DNA of 64,000 nucleotides from Uranotaenia lowii (GCF_029784155.1 NC_073691.1:48838490-48902489); one strand, 5' to 3'. Positions 45,020-57,520 are shown, numbered from the stretch's first letter. Notes: generated by a model from the sequence alone, not told the origin. Numbers and translations: made by a program.

Positions 45020-46369
45020 CTTGATCTTTCATAGACAGTGTCTAGACAAAATTAAACGCGTATTTCGAATCAGCCCTCTCAAATCAGTTGAAATAAGTTC
45101 TTTTTTTTTTCTTCTAACCGGAAAAAATGTGTATTTCGGTTAATGGGTTGTGCTATAAGAAATTAATCTTTCATTTCAATATTTATTAACTTGGTTTTCT
45201 TGCAAGTGTTTACTATTCGAAACAAAAAAATAAAATTTATTTCAATCGGTTAAGATAAACCAGAATATATTTTTCGCTGAAAAATTAATACGAGCTTAGT
45301 TTTTTAATATGATCTACAAACAACTTTTTCCTGCGAACAACTTCATTTATGATAACAAAATTTCACTTTTTTTTGAATTGCATAACAACATGATCGAAAA
45401 AATTTGACTCTCAGTACTTTTTCGACTGTAAATTTTACACACTGCAACCATTATTTCAAAAAAAATTAAATCATATTAGGGTAAAATACCCAGTTCTCGA
45501 CAGTTATATCTTGGTTTGTCAGAAAAACCATATAAATTAATAAATTGATTCAAGATATTCATTTCAAATATGATTGGTTCTTTGAATCAGTCTTTTCTCT
45601 TTATTTGCTACCTTTTTCTTGATCAAGATCGCAAAACAAAGTTTTCATTTTTTTTTCAAATAAAATTTCTTGATCGTCTAGTTTAAGACATTAAATTTTT
45701 GTTTTCGACATCAATAGTTTTAGTTTTGACAACTAGGGGAGATAAGGGCATGAAGAGCACCCGAGGCATAAAAAAGCACTCCACTTTTCTTCAAAAATAC
45801 TTATTTTCTTAAATAAGTTTTCATGAGGATTAGTTCCGTACCTCCAATACCTAGTATTAATTTTTCAGCAAAAAAGAAATCTCCTTATCATTTTTACAGA
45901 AATATTTTAGAAAAACCAACTCGGTTCTCAAGTGACGAATGTATTATAATTTTTGAGCACAGAAAAATAATCTTTTATGATCGTTAAAACATCTTAATCT
46001 ATAATGTACCCACTGCAACATGATGAACACATTGTTCCTCAAATTTTCACCATATTAAATTTTTAGCTTTTTACTATAATCAATTTTGAAACACGATTTT
46101 ACTTTAACTTGTTGACTCGGGGCGAATAGAGCGCAATTACTCGGGGCACGATGAGCGTTTCCTGCCGTGGAATCTAGCAGCGAATTTCACTAGATGTAGT
46201 CTGTGAGTGATTGAAAAAAAAAATGAAGCGGGCCTATGTAAAATAGTTTTAAAAAAATCTAAACATTTTTCAACTCATGTTTAAAGTTGGAAACAATCTG
46301 TTATCATCAGAAAGTTGTTACCTGTATCCGGACTTCAGAAACAAAATTCAGCTTCGCCTCAATAGGTAA
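45020..46369. other. Intergenic, AT-rich, unassigned repeat traces
   Basis: No gene is seen. GAAGAGCACCCGAGGCA (about 45752-45768) and ACTCGGGGCGAATAGAGCGC with ACTCGGGGCACGATGAGC (about 46115-46160) look like opposed ends of an old element, but no exact inverted termini or TSD were found. Confidence 0.35.
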
Positions 46370-46568
46370 CTGTGGAGTCCCGGTTCTGGACCCTATTGAG
46401 GTCCAAATCCAGACTGCTGCACAACTGACTTGATTGCTTGCTACACTCTACAAAGGTCAGTTGTGCTATCGATTGCTAAACATCGTCGGTTGAGTTGGGC
46501 TCTCATATATTGTCTGTATGGTCTGTATGATGGGAGCGCAAAGACGATTTATATCAAGATACCACAGT
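46370..46568 (+). repeat. Uninterrupted copy of repeat family T
   Basis: Matches the two halves of the nested repeat at 7890-8045 and 12504-12560, passing straight through GTCTGTATGG at the place where the other copy holds the retroposon. It serves as an empty-site reference. Non-coding. Confidence 0.65.
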
Positions 46569-47600
46569 AACAAAAAACAAAAAGTTATTGAGTGCATGAT
46601 TGGTCTCAAGATCTCAAAGCATGACGTTTCTCAGCTCAACGATAACTCAAATGGATTGTTCGACCAAAATTTAACATGACCTGCAACTTTTCGTGAAGAA
46701 ATAAGGAGTTCTATGCACTAACTGCGTTCAATATGGTATTCAAGCCGAGAAAGTCGCTCATTTTGAACAAGATTAAATACCGCATAATATGCCTAAACGC
46801 CTTAGAGTTGTAGAAGTTATATTTTCTATCCGCATTAGTCAGCCTTTTGTCTATGCAAGTTTGTCCTCAAGTAGGTTAACCGTTTTTCTGTTACATCTGT
46901 TATAACTTTTCACAATCCAAAACAACACGTTAAAACTTGTAACCGCTTTTATTTTTCGCTCCCTTGAAAAACCCCGAGTTTTGTCTGCATAACCGAAAAA
47001 CTGTAAGAATATATCCTAATCTCAAAATTGGTGCATTTTTAGGGCAGTTAACGAATCCTCAAAAAAAAAACAAAAATATTCAGGAACAATAGAAAACTTG
47101 AAAATGGCTTTTAAGGAAATCTGACAGTGTATTTTATGTACAGCAAAGCCGTGCGAACGGGGGGGGGAGGGTTTAGGGGTTTAAGTCCCCCCCTCCCCAT
47201 TAAGAATTTTTCCAAGTAAAATTTTTGGAAAAAAAATGAATTTACCGGAAAATCCCATGGTCCCAAAAGGGGTTTAAAATTTAATGTTAATAAACCTGTC
47301 AGAAATTTGGCTCGCCTCCGACGGAATTAAGTTTTTAAGCTTTGTTCTTTCAAGGAATTTTTAAATAAAGTAGTGTCGAGAGCCATATTGGATTTTTTTT
47401 GGTGACGTCACAAAAACGAATTTATCGAAAATTTACATGCGATTGGCAGAAATTTCAAAGAAAAACATGTTTAAGAACGAAAATGAATTCCAATTTCATT
47501 TGGATTGTGTTGTAAGACCTCTATTTCACTATGTTATGAAATTTTCTGGTAATTTGAAGATTGCATTATGTTTTTTTCTCATTTTAATAATGGACGCAAT
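46569..47600. other. Intergenic with G-run/C-run hairpin
   Basis: No gene is recognised. At 47159-47200 a run of nine Gs plus AGGG faces seven Cs plus TCCCC across a short loop, giving a strong potential hairpin next to GCCGTGCGAACG. It probably marks one end of a further repeat whose other end I could not find. Confidence 0.35.
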
Positions 47601-47605
47601 GTCAT

Positions 47606-48200
47606 TGTTCGAGCCAAACTCGAAGAATTGGCAACGTCGCAATTGCGCCACCAACGAAAAAAGTCATCACCGATCACCGCCTGCTACTTTTGTGTGTTGT
47701 TTGTCCATTCAAGGACATGCATTCATATGTGTACATAGGAAACGCCGGTAAACGCCGGCCGGCGTACAACAACAATTGCATGCTGTTACTTCAGTCAGCG
47801 AGCAGTGGAAAGTTCCATTGCGCACACAGATGTTTGTGTGCGTGTGAATGAAGCAATCATTCAAGCAACTGACGTGTTCGCCAATCCATCCAGATCCATT
47901 CAAGTTTCCGGCCAGTTAAGACGTGGCTCTTTAAGAAGAAGTTCCAACGAGTTGAAATTAGTTCCTGCTGAGTTAAGTTCCTCCTTTAATTCCTTCCAAG
48001 TTAAGTTTTCCTTCCTCCGTTAAGTTATGTTTCCTTCAATTAATTATAAGTGTAAATAGTGTAAATAAAACTGTAAATAGAGAACATTTAAGTGCCAAGT
48101 TATTCAAGTCAAATCCCTCCAATTAGCATCCGGAAAATTGTGTCTTCGGACTTTCGAACGGTCCCCAAATTCGAGCAAAATACAGTCCACGGCAGTTTCA
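47606..48200 (+). repeat. 5' LTR of the BEL/Pao-like element
   Basis: Starts TGTTCGAGCC and ends GGCAGTTTCA. It contains CGCCGGTAAACGCCGGCCGG and an AATAAA at about 48064. The 3' LTR partner is 49672-50266. Confidence 0.92.
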
Positions 48201-48441
48201 TTGGTCCGATTCGAACCGGATAAGAACTTTGACTGTTTCGAAAGTCTGCTGCGCTCCGGATGCAAGTGTTAAGTGAGAAAAGGCACGCAAAAAACTTAAG
48301 TGAAAAATTTAAAAGCTTTACCGTAAACAAGTGACTTGACAAAATTTTCCTGCCAGTGAATCGGATTCAGCGTTAATTGGTGCTGCTCCAATTTTTAAGT
48401 GGTGTTGCTGATTTTCCCAAATTTTTATAACCGAACACAAT

Positions 48442-49917
48442 ATGAATTCCCCGACCCAGAAAATGAAGAAAATAGATGCTCTGATTTTCCGCAGGGAACA
48501 TGAGTTCCAAAAAGTGAAGAAGATTTTCCATGTGCTCCATCCGAGTGATGATTTGAGTATCCAGATGACTGTAGGAAGAATCAGAGCCTACTTTATGTTT
48601 ATCGGCCAAGCACAAGAAGAATTTTATGCCGCTCATAAACAAATCCTTGATCTAGCTCCCTTCAAGGATCTTGAAGCCCACTTCCAGTATCTTAGTGTCT
48701 TTGAGTTGCTCTGTTCTGAAGTTTTGATCGCTCTTCAAAAATTCTCTTCTAACATTTCAACAAGTTGCATTAGCACAACATCCGCCTTAAGTTATGCACC
48801 ATCTTTAAGAAATGAAATTCCAAGCATAAAATTAAGAGAAAGTTTCTCGATCCAAGAAGAGAACATCTGCCCTAAGTTTGAACAATCTTCCGTTCAGCAC
48901 CTTAAATCCGAAGAAGAATCAAATGAAGATTTTAAGACCAATTCTGTAGACATTAAGAAAAATCCTGAAGAAGATAAGTCTTACCCTGATGAGGATAATA
49001 TTCCTCAAAAAAGTGGAGTGAAATTTCCCCCAAAAGAAGACGCGAGTAAGAAGCAACTTTCGGTTCCGCCCCAGAATGAGTTCCATGTCCAATCCGCCAG
49101 CCAACTTTCCAATGATTTGTGTTGCAAAAATCTTATCTTCCCTACCGATGATCCCTTCCAGTGTAAGATACCATTTCCACCTGTTGAGAAAAATCCTGAA
49201 CTTAAGTCAGTGAAATGTAAAATTCTTCGAGAAAGAAACATTCAGCTACAATCTAAGATGCCAAATTTTCCTACCGTTGCTGAAAAACGTCCGGATGAAA
49301 ATCCAAATTTTAAGTGTAAAAAACTGCCTGAGAAAAATAAGAAGTTATGCCGTTTCCTTCAAAACCGTGAGTGCCTCAAGAAAATCCAGTTTAAAAAGAG
49401 TAGCAGATTTCCTTACTCCAAAAAGCACCAACTTTTCCAACTGAACGACTGTCGTTTGGTGCATTTTCCTGAAAGAATTTTGCTTCGTCGCCATTCCCAA
49501 GCAGATCCCTCGACACTCAGGGAAAATTGTGTGTTCCAGTCCTGGCTCGTGAGTGCGGGGTCGACAGTGCGCAAAAAACAAGACATTGCGCGCGCTACTT
49601 CAAGGTCCCCAACGTTCCTAACAGCCCGACGACGAGGAAGATTGAAATTCCGAAGATTCCCCGGGGGAGTATGTTCGAGCCAAACTCGAAGAATTGGCAA
49701 CGTCGCAATTGCGCCACCAACGAAAAAAGTCATCACCGATCACCGCCTGCTACTTTTGTGTGTTGTTTGTCCATTCAAGGACATGCATTCATATGTGTAC
49801 ATAGGAAACGCCGGTAAACGCCGGCCGGCGTACAACAACAATTGCATGCTGTTACTTCAGTCAGCGAGCAGTGGAAAGTTCCATTGCGCACACAGATGTT
49901 TGTGTGCGTGTGAATGA
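48442..49917 (+). CDS. Gag-like protein of the LTR element, 491 codons, running into the 3' LTR
   Basis: The frame begins at ATG 48442, about 240 bp after the 5' LTR. The N-terminal 110 residues (KKIDALIFRREHEF, VGRIRAYFMFIGQAQEEFY, DLEAHFQYLSVFELLCSEVL) form a helical block resembling the N-terminal gag region (DUF1759-type) of BEL/Pao elements. Then comes a long lysine-, glutamate- and proline-rich stretch of degenerate short phrases (PPKEDASKK, FPPVEKNPELKS) without zinc knuckles. From about residue 350 the sequence becomes arginine-rich, and the last roughly 82 codons are LTR sequence, so the natural stop was lost with the deletion of pol. Whether a stable product is made is unknown. Confidence 0.68.
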   Translation: MNSPTQKMKKIDALIFRREHEFQKVKKIFHVLHPSDDLSIQMTVGRIRAYFMFIGQAQEEFYAAHKQILDLAPFKDLEAHFQYLSVFELLCSEVLIALQKFSSNISTSCISTTSALSYAPSLRNEIPSIKLRESFSIQEENICPKFEQSSVQHLKSEEESNEDFKTNSVDIKKNPEEDKSYPDEDNIPQKSGVKFPPKEDASKKQLSVPPQNEFHVQSASQLSNDLCCKNLIFPTDDPFQCKIPFPPVEKNPELKSVKCKILRERNIQLQSKMPNFPTVAEKRPDENPNFKCKKLPEKNKKLCRFLQNRECLKKIQFKKSSRFPYSKKHQLFQLNDCRLVHFPERILLRRHSQADPSTLRENCVFQSWLVSAGSTVRKKQDIARATSRSPTFLTARRRGRLKFRRFPGGVCSSQTRRIGNVAIAPPTKKVITDHRLLLLCVVCPFKDMHSYVYIGNAGKRRPAYNNNCMLLLQSASSGKFHCAHRCLCACE

Positions 49918-50266
49918 AGCAATCATTCAAGCAACTGACGTGTTCGCCAATCCATCCAGATCCATTCAAGTTTCCGGCCAGTTAAGACGTGGCTCTTTAA
50001 GAAGAAGTTCCAACGAGTTGAAATTAGTTCCTGCTGAGTTAAGTTCCTCCTTTAATTCCTTCCAAGTTAAGTTTTCCTTCCTCCGTTAAGTTATGTTTCC
50101 TTCAATTAATTATAAGTGTAAATAGTGTAAATAAAACTGTAAATAGAGAACATTTAAGTGCCAAGTTATTCAAGTCAAATCCCTCCAATTAGCATCCGGA
50201 AAATTGTGTCTTCGGACTTTCGAACGGTCCCCAAATTCGAGCAAAATACAGTCCACGGCTCTTTCA
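49672..50266 (+). repeat. 3' LTR of the BEL/Pao-like element
   Basis: Near-identical to 47606-48200 over 595 bp, with differences seen only in the last ten bases. Followed by the TSD GTCAT. Confidence 0.92.
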
Positions 50267-50271
50267 GTCAT

Positions 50272-50854
50272 CTTGAAACTAAAACGTTCAAAAACGAAGA
50301 AAAAAACTTCTTTAAAAAGGTCTAGCTGGTAGTTATTGAGTGTTCAACAGATTGTCATGATTTTTATCCAATCGGTTTACCATATTCAATTCTTATGTAG
50401 AACTTTTAATATCAATTGATGATTGTTAACTCGATTTACTAAAATGCCAATAAATAATTGTGGTTTTGTATTAAAGTTTGTTTTTTGATAATTTTTTTGT
50501 AATAAGGACCTTAAACTGCACTGACTTGATCATTTTCATGGAAGACTTTGAACTAATTTTAAAGTTTTGCAAATTTGAGTAAGGAAAATCCACCATTTTT
50601 TCGAAATTCGATGGTCTATTTCATACTAAAATTACTCGAAAATCCAACTTTTTTCGTACCGATCTTGAAGAGCAAGAATCCTTCTAAAATAACAGGTATT
50701 AAAAGTGGAACATTTCCATCACATTCTTCAAATTATCTACGAAAAAGGCAAATTTCCTAGTAAATTAACAGATTTTTCGTGATTGTGACGTCGCAGTATG
50801 TACTAATACTAAAGCAGGGCCGCCTCGAGACTACCTTCTTTAAATATTCCTTGA
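50272..50854. other. Intergenic, no recognised feature
   Basis: AT-rich flank of the LTR element. A short open stretch at 50575-50760 has no recognisable content. Confidence 0.4.
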
Positions 50855-51560
50855 GTTCTTTTAGAAATGCGACACTTTCTTTTGCTTATAGTTCGTTTAC
50901 TAGTAATCGAACACTAAAAAATTTGACAGCATTTTGCTGCCTACAAAAAATACTACCCGACCTATTCTTGTCAAAATTTAAAATTGACACAATTTTGAGA
51001 TATTTACGATGCAAGAAAAAATTAAAAAAAATAACTTTGCCCAGTTTCCTTTAAAATCCAGCATTATCAAAATGATAGCTGACAAAACGGTTGATTATTC
51101 CAAGAATTAAGAATTTTCATGAATTTGTCCGCTGGTTGACCCCATCGCAAACAGGTTTTTTTTATTATTCATTTTTCCGTGATTTTGACCGCTGATTGAC
51201 CATCCTCAAGGCAAACACAATTTTTTGTTTTATAAACAATAGATAATCCGATAATAATATTTGGTATACATGTTTGTTTGACAACTTTTTATTAAATCAT
51301 CTTTCAATGTTTTCCGCTTGTTCATCCGATTTAATTTCTGTCGATAAATAATCCTTATGTAGAACAATGCTCATTTTTTTCTTGAATACTGTAATTTTTG
51401 TTTACAGTGGTACCCTACGGGAGCCCAAATCAGCTATCGCAGAAATAGAAAAAAAGAGTGGATCAGCAATACTGTATGTGAGTGATGGAAAAGTATGCAA
51501 ACACTGTTAAAAATGTCCACAAAGTTCAAATCAAGCATTTTTAATTTTTAATGTGTGTTT
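50855..51560. repeat. Dispersed repeat, copy 1 (pair with 63448-63780)
   Basis: Shares TTCTTTTAGAAATG, TTTGACAGCATTTTG, the run ACGATGCAAGA.AAA and CAGTTTCCTTTAAAAT with 63448-63670 in the same order and orientation. AATGTCCACAAAGTTC (51512-51527) also recurs at 63748. It is interrupted here by unrelated sequence. Family not recognised. Confidence 0.55.
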
Positions 51561-51829
51561 TTGTGGAAAAAACAACAATTTTCAAAACGAAAACTTAAGA
51601 TTTCACTGTTTTTCAATAGCCTTAAAAAAGAAATCTTGTATGAACTCTTCGTAACCTACGATCTTTACTATCCGATTATACTTTAAGTTCAAACTCATGA
51701 TGGTTTTACTTCGATATTCTCACATTTTGCCGGCAGATATTCCATTAAAACGCTTCGAAGTGGCTCAAAAATAATCAAGTTTCGTTAATTACAAAACAGC
51801 TGTATCCACTAAATTGACCTCAGTTTGTT

Positions 51830-54060
51830 TTAAAAGATAATTATTAGACCGAAAAGTAACAGAAATTGAAGGAAGATGATATAGCCACCTAAAATACAGA
51901 TTAGACGAAGTATTAATTTGAAAAACTGATCAATATCCTGACTGGAAAAAGTGTGCGCCTGCCGATGGGAGGTACCAAGACTAAAGTACAAATGTTTCTT
52001 ACTAAAAACGATAAATATTTTTTTTTCAAATTTTTTCAAGAATAATCATAAAATTACCTCCATTTTCTTTAAAGAAAGTATTTAGATTAAACGAATGGTT
52101 TTTGAGGTACACACATTCGTAACTGTTCCATTTCTAAATGCACTAAGCTTTAAATCACTCTAGGCCTAAGATATTTCATTTTTCGACTCTATATGATGTT
52201 CACGAATTGAAACTAATTGTTAGTTATAGATTTCGATAAGCAACTCAGTTAACCTTTTGTATTGAAACTCAAATTATTTTGATTTTGAAAAATTGGTAGA
52301 AATTTTGACATTTTGAAAATTTTACCATGCAAAAATGTTTTCAAGATTTTTTTTTACAGCACTGTTTCTATTTCAGCCGTATGTGATAGAAATATTGCTA
52401 TTTTTGCATCACAGCATGCGAAAATACAACACGTGTTGTAGAAAAGCTTGAAGGACACAGATCTTGAAAATGTTTTTGTATGGCAAAATTTTCAAAATGC
52501 GCAAAAAGTGAAAAAATTTCTACCACTTTTTCCCAACACCAGTGAACTTGCTCCAAAAAGTGTAACTAAACAAGTTCAAAATTTGAACGTTTTGAATTCG
52601 TTCATCGATTACTTATTTTACACATCACAAGTTGGTACTGATACTAGGTTTCACTTAACCACTTTGATTTTAAAAAAATGTAATTTAATTCCAAATTATA
52701 AGGTGATAAGAAACATTCCTCAAGAAAGCAATTTCAGACGCAATTGAATTTTGTGTTTCTCATTCTTTTGAATAATAAACTCCATACTCCAAAGGGTTTC
52801 GATAACGTCACAAAATTCACATTTTCCCGAGAAGCAAATAATGTAAAAGCTGGTTTTGATTATTTTGGGTGCGCTGAATTTAAATATGCAATTAGATTTT
52901 TGTATAACAGCTTTTGTTTTTGAAATAATTTTTAAAAATAGGTTAAAAATCATTTAAAAAAATTACAATTTTAACTTGTTCGACAAAACTTTAAAAAAAT
53001 ATAGTTTTCAAATGAATTAACAACTTTTCCAAAGATCACCCGTTATTTTGATTTCAGCGAAAAAAAGGTTTAGAAGTCATCTGCTTGTTCATTTTACTCT
53101 ATTTAAACCATTTAAACCAAATTGAATTTTAGATATTAAAAGCAAAAATCAAATTCAGGCTTCAACAAATTTGCTAAATGAAATAAAACGTTTTTTTATA
53201 AAGTTCTGCAGTTGTGTTTAAAATGCTTGTAATGATATCTATCCAATTTTAAAAACTGTAGTAATTAACTTGTAGATTTGCTAGAGCATCAATGATTGAT
53301 CACAGTAAAACTAGGAATGCATCTTATAATCTTCTTATTATGTTTTAATAGTCAAATAAATTTACCGAATTTAATCATTTTTTAAAAAATAAATTTACCG
53401 AATTTTTGGAAGCCTTTAAAGCTAAATTTTAAAATAAAAAAAACATAGTTTCTACCTTTTGTCCTCAGGACCTCAGGAATCGTTCATTTTGAATCTACGA
53501 AAAGTTCAGAAAATTATTCGAGGTAGCGAGTTTAAAGCTAAATATCAGTGCGCAACGTTAATTTAAATGAATATTTGCTTTGTGCTTATAATATTTACAA
53601 CAATTGATCATTCTAGAAATCATCCATTTTCCAACCTGTACTTTGTCAGTATAAACTTTCAATGAAGAATTTAACATGTTGTTTTATAAATATTTGAAAT
53701 TGTTATTGTGAAATGATTTTTTTTACCATTTGCTTTGATGACTTGAAGAATTAGAATAAAAATAATTATTGCATCTCTGATTTTTATCACTGGCACTTTT
53801 AAAATAATTGCTTAGTTGCTTTTTTTTCCTAATCAAGAATTCACAATTCAAATCGGGATTAATTTTTTTTTTTCGATCTAAAATATTAGACTGACATTCT
53901 TCAATCAAGCTTTCAATGGCAAATGATTAAAAAAAATGTAAATTAAGACGATTAATAAACAACAATTTTTGTCATTTTGCTGAATTTTTATCATGAATAG
54001 TTTTAAGAGATTTTTCGAGCAAATCTCAAGTTGAGATAGAAGAACATAATTTAAAATAAT
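51830..54060. repeat. Decayed relative of element D interior
   Basis: Landmarks such as CGTGAATTGAAACTAA-like and CAACCTTTTGTATTGGAACTCAAA-like sequence (52210-52270) and ACAAAATTCACATTTTCC (about 52810) follow the same order as in element D at 35330-35720. Ends have been lost. Non-coding. Confidence 0.5.
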
Positions 54061-54239
54061 CTATTGATGACTTGCCGGAAATATCATTGATTCGAAACTT
54101 TGATACTGATTTATTTTGAATCGTATCTGTAGAATTTATTATTTTTCAAGTTTGTGTGATGGTCATCAGTCAGACAATGGTATTAGAAATCAATTTCCTT
54201 ATTTTCAATGCATTTTTGAAATTGTCATTATTTCTAGCT

Positions 54240-56037
54240 AAGTTTGAATTTCAAAAAGTACCTAACATTTGCTTATAATTCAACATTGAATGTAACGGAA
54301 AATGCAGGAGATTCCCTATTTTCCTTTTCCACAAGATGGCACCCCTGTTTGCGGACGACGTCGACGTCGACAGACGCAGCCATGTCCGTGTCAAACGACA
54401 CATCGACGGCGATGGCACACCACTACACGCACGTTCACGAGTTTTGTTATTGTAAAAATGGGTGAACACCACCCCCTTTTTCCACCACCGTCGTCGTCGT
54501 CGTCGTCGAGACGCTTTCCCTCCCCCTGCAAAAAACGGGTGAAGTTCATCCAAATGAAAACAAACCCCCATAATAAAAAAGAAGCGAAATAAAGCGACTG
54601 GCGGCGTCTAATTTGGCGTCCCGCAGGTTGTCGGGTGGTTTTCTTGTTTTGTGAGATACGTCCTATTTGACAGAACCGCATGCAAATGCATTTAATGCAG
54701 CGATGAATATCGTATTTGAGCTCTGTTTTTTTTCTATTAGGAAGGAGGTGTACATCAAAACAATACTAACTCGGTTTAGTTTTGTTTTTTTATAAGCTTA
54801 GAAGATGTTCGTACTCGTACATCACATTCCGAACGAAGTGTGTAACGCCTCGTTGACTTTTTCGGTCACAGATCAGTGCACTCGGACGTCGCGCCTCGTC
54901 AAGTGGTTGATTTCACTGCTGCACACATGTGTCCAATTCCAGCGAAAAACTTTTGACCAGCATAAAGTTAATCGTGGGACATCACATTCCAGACTGTTTT
55001 TATTGGGGTTTTAGCTGAGACAAGCATTTCTACTGCTCGCTTCTAGAACGCAGTTGCGTTTTTTATCAACGCAACTTTGTCGCTCGATTCGACGTCGTGG
55101 CCAGCGTCGTCATCATCCAGAGAGCGCAGGAACGCCACCAGGCAAGCCGCCATTCATGCTAGTGGCAGTCACTAAGTGTAGACGTGTTTCGTCTTGGCAT
55201 TTTTTACTACTCTCTCACTCACTAGTTTTCTGCTGTGGAATGCCAGAAATCCGGTTTCGGAGCTAGTGCGATTAGCGAAAATACTTTTCCGACGATATCT
55301 GGACAGTTTTCGCGGGTGTCGTGATAGATTGAATTCCTTTTTGCCCACTGAAGAAGTGTCTTGTCTACTGTCGTTGAGGAATAAAACTCAAAAACTCCAC
55401 TAGGTGCTTAATCGAGGTGTGCAGAAGTCACTCCATAGAATAACACCCTCTTCGTAGACATCCTCATAAAACTGCCATTCCACTCGGTCTGGCTCTAGCG
55501 ATTGCTAAACAAAGAAGTGCCATTGATGTCGTAAAAGAATTGCGTGTTTGGTTGCAATCACCGAATGACAGGTCCTCTTCTGATATTTTCTTTCACAAGA
55601 AGGGCTCGGTTCCACCGAAATACAAAGTTGTAGGAATAGGATTAGACCTGCAGCAACAAGGGGAGGCTCGTTGTGAAACTTTAGCGCTGACACGCAAATC
55701 CCCTGAGAAGGAGGATGAGGAAGAAGTGAGTCACCCTGTGCTTTATATCGAAAATATTGTGTGTGCCCTTCTACTATATACCCTTAGGCTTCTATGCATG
55801 TCTAGCAAGCTCTTTTATAAATAAGCGGACACAATCGAATTCAGTGTTTTTCCTCTCGAAGCTTGACCCGACTCCAGCGTCCGAAAAAAAGGGGGGAAGT
55901 GTAAAGTGACGAACGAGGAAAGGGTGTGTGTGTGTCTCAAAATCAATAATTTTCTCGCGAAAGTTCCATTCCTGTTGGACGTAGCTTTCTAGTTGGGGGG
56001 ACCATCACCAGAAGAAAGGTGTTTTGATTGACTCGAG
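54240..56037 (+). promoter_or_regulatory. 5' flank and probable leader of the gene starting at 56038
   Basis: GC content rises and CpG-containing unique sequence replaces the AT-rich repeats from about 54330. It includes trinucleotide runs (GACGTCGACGTCGAC and GTCGTCGTCGTCGTC, 54356-54512), a GTGTGTGTGTG run at about 55924 and several 60-95 codon open stretches that show no known domain. The change in texture and the position before a good first coding exon suggest a promoter with 5' UTR, possibly with leader exons. No start site can be fixed. Confidence 0.35.
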
Positions 56038-56122
56038 ATGAACCAGTACAACTCCAGGAAGCGGTTCGCCTTTGACATCGACATGGAGGTGGAATCGTCC
56101 GATGCAAGCCGGCTGAAAACAG
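56038..56122 (+). CDS. Probable first coding exon of an unrecognised gene (3' part outside or unseen)
   Basis: ATG at 56038 follows an in-context CTCGAG and gives MNQYNSRKRFAFDIDMEVES, then SDASRLKTG, with a consensus donor G|GTAAGTGAG after 56122 (phase 1). The exon has balanced codon use and lies at the end of a CpG-containing unique region, as expected for a first exon. No convincing second exon is visible in the remaining 7.9 kb, which is mostly repeats, so the intron probably exceeds the window. The product is not recognised. Confidence 0.5.
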
Positions 56123-56890
56123 GTAAGTGAGCGTTTGCTGAATTTATTTTTATACTGACGACGACGCCGCGTGTCATTGATCATTGCGTTAAGGATGCGA
56201 CGCGGTAGAACTGTGCTGCTGACGTCCATTCAGCACCGCGGTCAAGGTGGGATCACTGTGTTCGTTGTCGTCTACCAGTGATTAATCCGAATGTTTAAAA
56301 TCTGACAACAAAACCTAAACTCTGCTTTTTTGGCCTAATTCCTTGAAATTTTTTGTAAGTTATTCCATAAGTCTGGATTCAGGTTCGATTTTTTTAGATT
56401 CAGGCGAAGTTTTCAGATTGTGAATACAGATTCAGTATTCAGATTTAAATATCAGGTTATCTAAAGCAGCGAAAAACTCTCGTTTTCTTGTTTGGTTTGA
56501 TTCACCTTATCTTGAACTGCTGTCACTGGTCTAGGAACCAAAACAGTTCATACTACATATAGAGTTGAGATGCGAAAATTTGTAAAATAAATCACAAAAA
56601 ATTCACCTGACAGATGACCCTTTCTGGGAAAATTTGTTCTCATTATCCAACGACAGCTGTTCAAGATAAACTCTATCAAACGCAACAAGAAAACGACGTT
56701 TTATTACCCCTGAGGAAGATTTAATAAGAATCGAAACGTTGGAGTAACAAATTTTTTTTTCTTCAATTAACTCCCGGATTCAAAATTTTCATTTTTGATT
56801 TACACTTTCATAAAACTTTAATGTCATGTTGTTTGAATCATTATTTTCATGCGTTTTATTTATTTATTGTTTTAAGTCTTCATTTTTTCG
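56123..56890. other. Start of long intron or spacer, no recognised gene
   Basis: Two opposed stretches (AAACTCTCGTTTTCTTGTTTG at about 56474 and CAACAAGAAAACGACG at about 56683, together with TTATCTTGAACTGCTGTCA and GACAGCTGTTCAAGATAA) form an imperfect inverted repeat of about 240 bp, probably a small MITE at 56470-56705. Confidence 0.4.
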
Positions 56891-57520
56891 AACTTTTTTA
56901 TTTCAATAGATAGAGCTTTACTTTTTACTACAAAGTTGTAGAATAGTGAAAACATGAAACTTTTTTAATACATCACATCTCTATCTCTTTTTAGAGCAGA
57001 GTTATAAAGGTTTTATTTTAAAAGTTATTTCAAAGTTGGTTTTTTTTCACATAACTATAGTTAGATGAGAATTTACATTAATAAGCTACTCTGAACATTT
57101 GTTGGGGTATTCAAATCACACGTTTTGTCCAAGATTTCAACATTCTACAACGTTTTCTAGCCAACTTATTGCAACTTTAAGCTTTATTTTTACTCAACTT
57201 CGAGAGCGTTATTGCAAAAACGTGCAAGTGGATTTTTAAAACTAATAAACCACATTGAAGCTTGAATTAAGTGCAACAAATTGGTGTTGGCGTCATTTGT
57301 CTCCACGCGCTCATATTTGAACACAACAAGCATGTTTTATGTGTTTTGCGAGTTTCCATACAAAAAAATGGAAAAATTAACTAACTTTCAAAATAAAACC
57401 TTTATAACTCTGCTCTGAAAAGAGATAGAGAGTTAATGTATTGAACAAAGTTTCATATTTTCGCGTATTCTACAACTCTGCAGTAGAAAGTAAAGCTCTA
57501 TCTATTGGAATAAAAAAGTT
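56891..57520. mobile_element. MITE-like element with ~135-bp inverted ends
   Basis: AACTTTTTTATTTCAATAGA at 56891 is mirrored at the right edge (TCTATTGGAATAAAAAAGTT ending at 57520). The inverted similarity continues inward through TAGAGCTTTACTTT, GTTGTAGAAT and AGAGCAGAGTTATAAAGG to about 57028 on the left and 57383 on the right. Identity is moderate (several substitutions per 20 bases), so this is an old copy. No coding sequence. Confidence 0.72.

Larger units (their letters stand above)
47606..50266 (+). mobile_element. Short BEL/Pao-like LTR retrotransposon, gag only
   Basis: Two 595-bp LTRs (47606-48200 and 49672-50266) differ visibly only near their ends (GGCAGTTTCA against GGCTCTTTCA). 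They are flanked by the 5-bp TSD GTCAT (47601-47605 and 50267-50271). The 5' LTR is followed directly by a primer-binding-like TTGGTCCGATTCGAACCGG, and the 3' LTR is preceded by a purine tract CGGGGGAGTA. The interior is only 1.47 kb with a single long frame; protease, RT and integrase are absent. It is an internally deleted, recently moved element that must use another element's enzymes. Confidence 0.88.
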
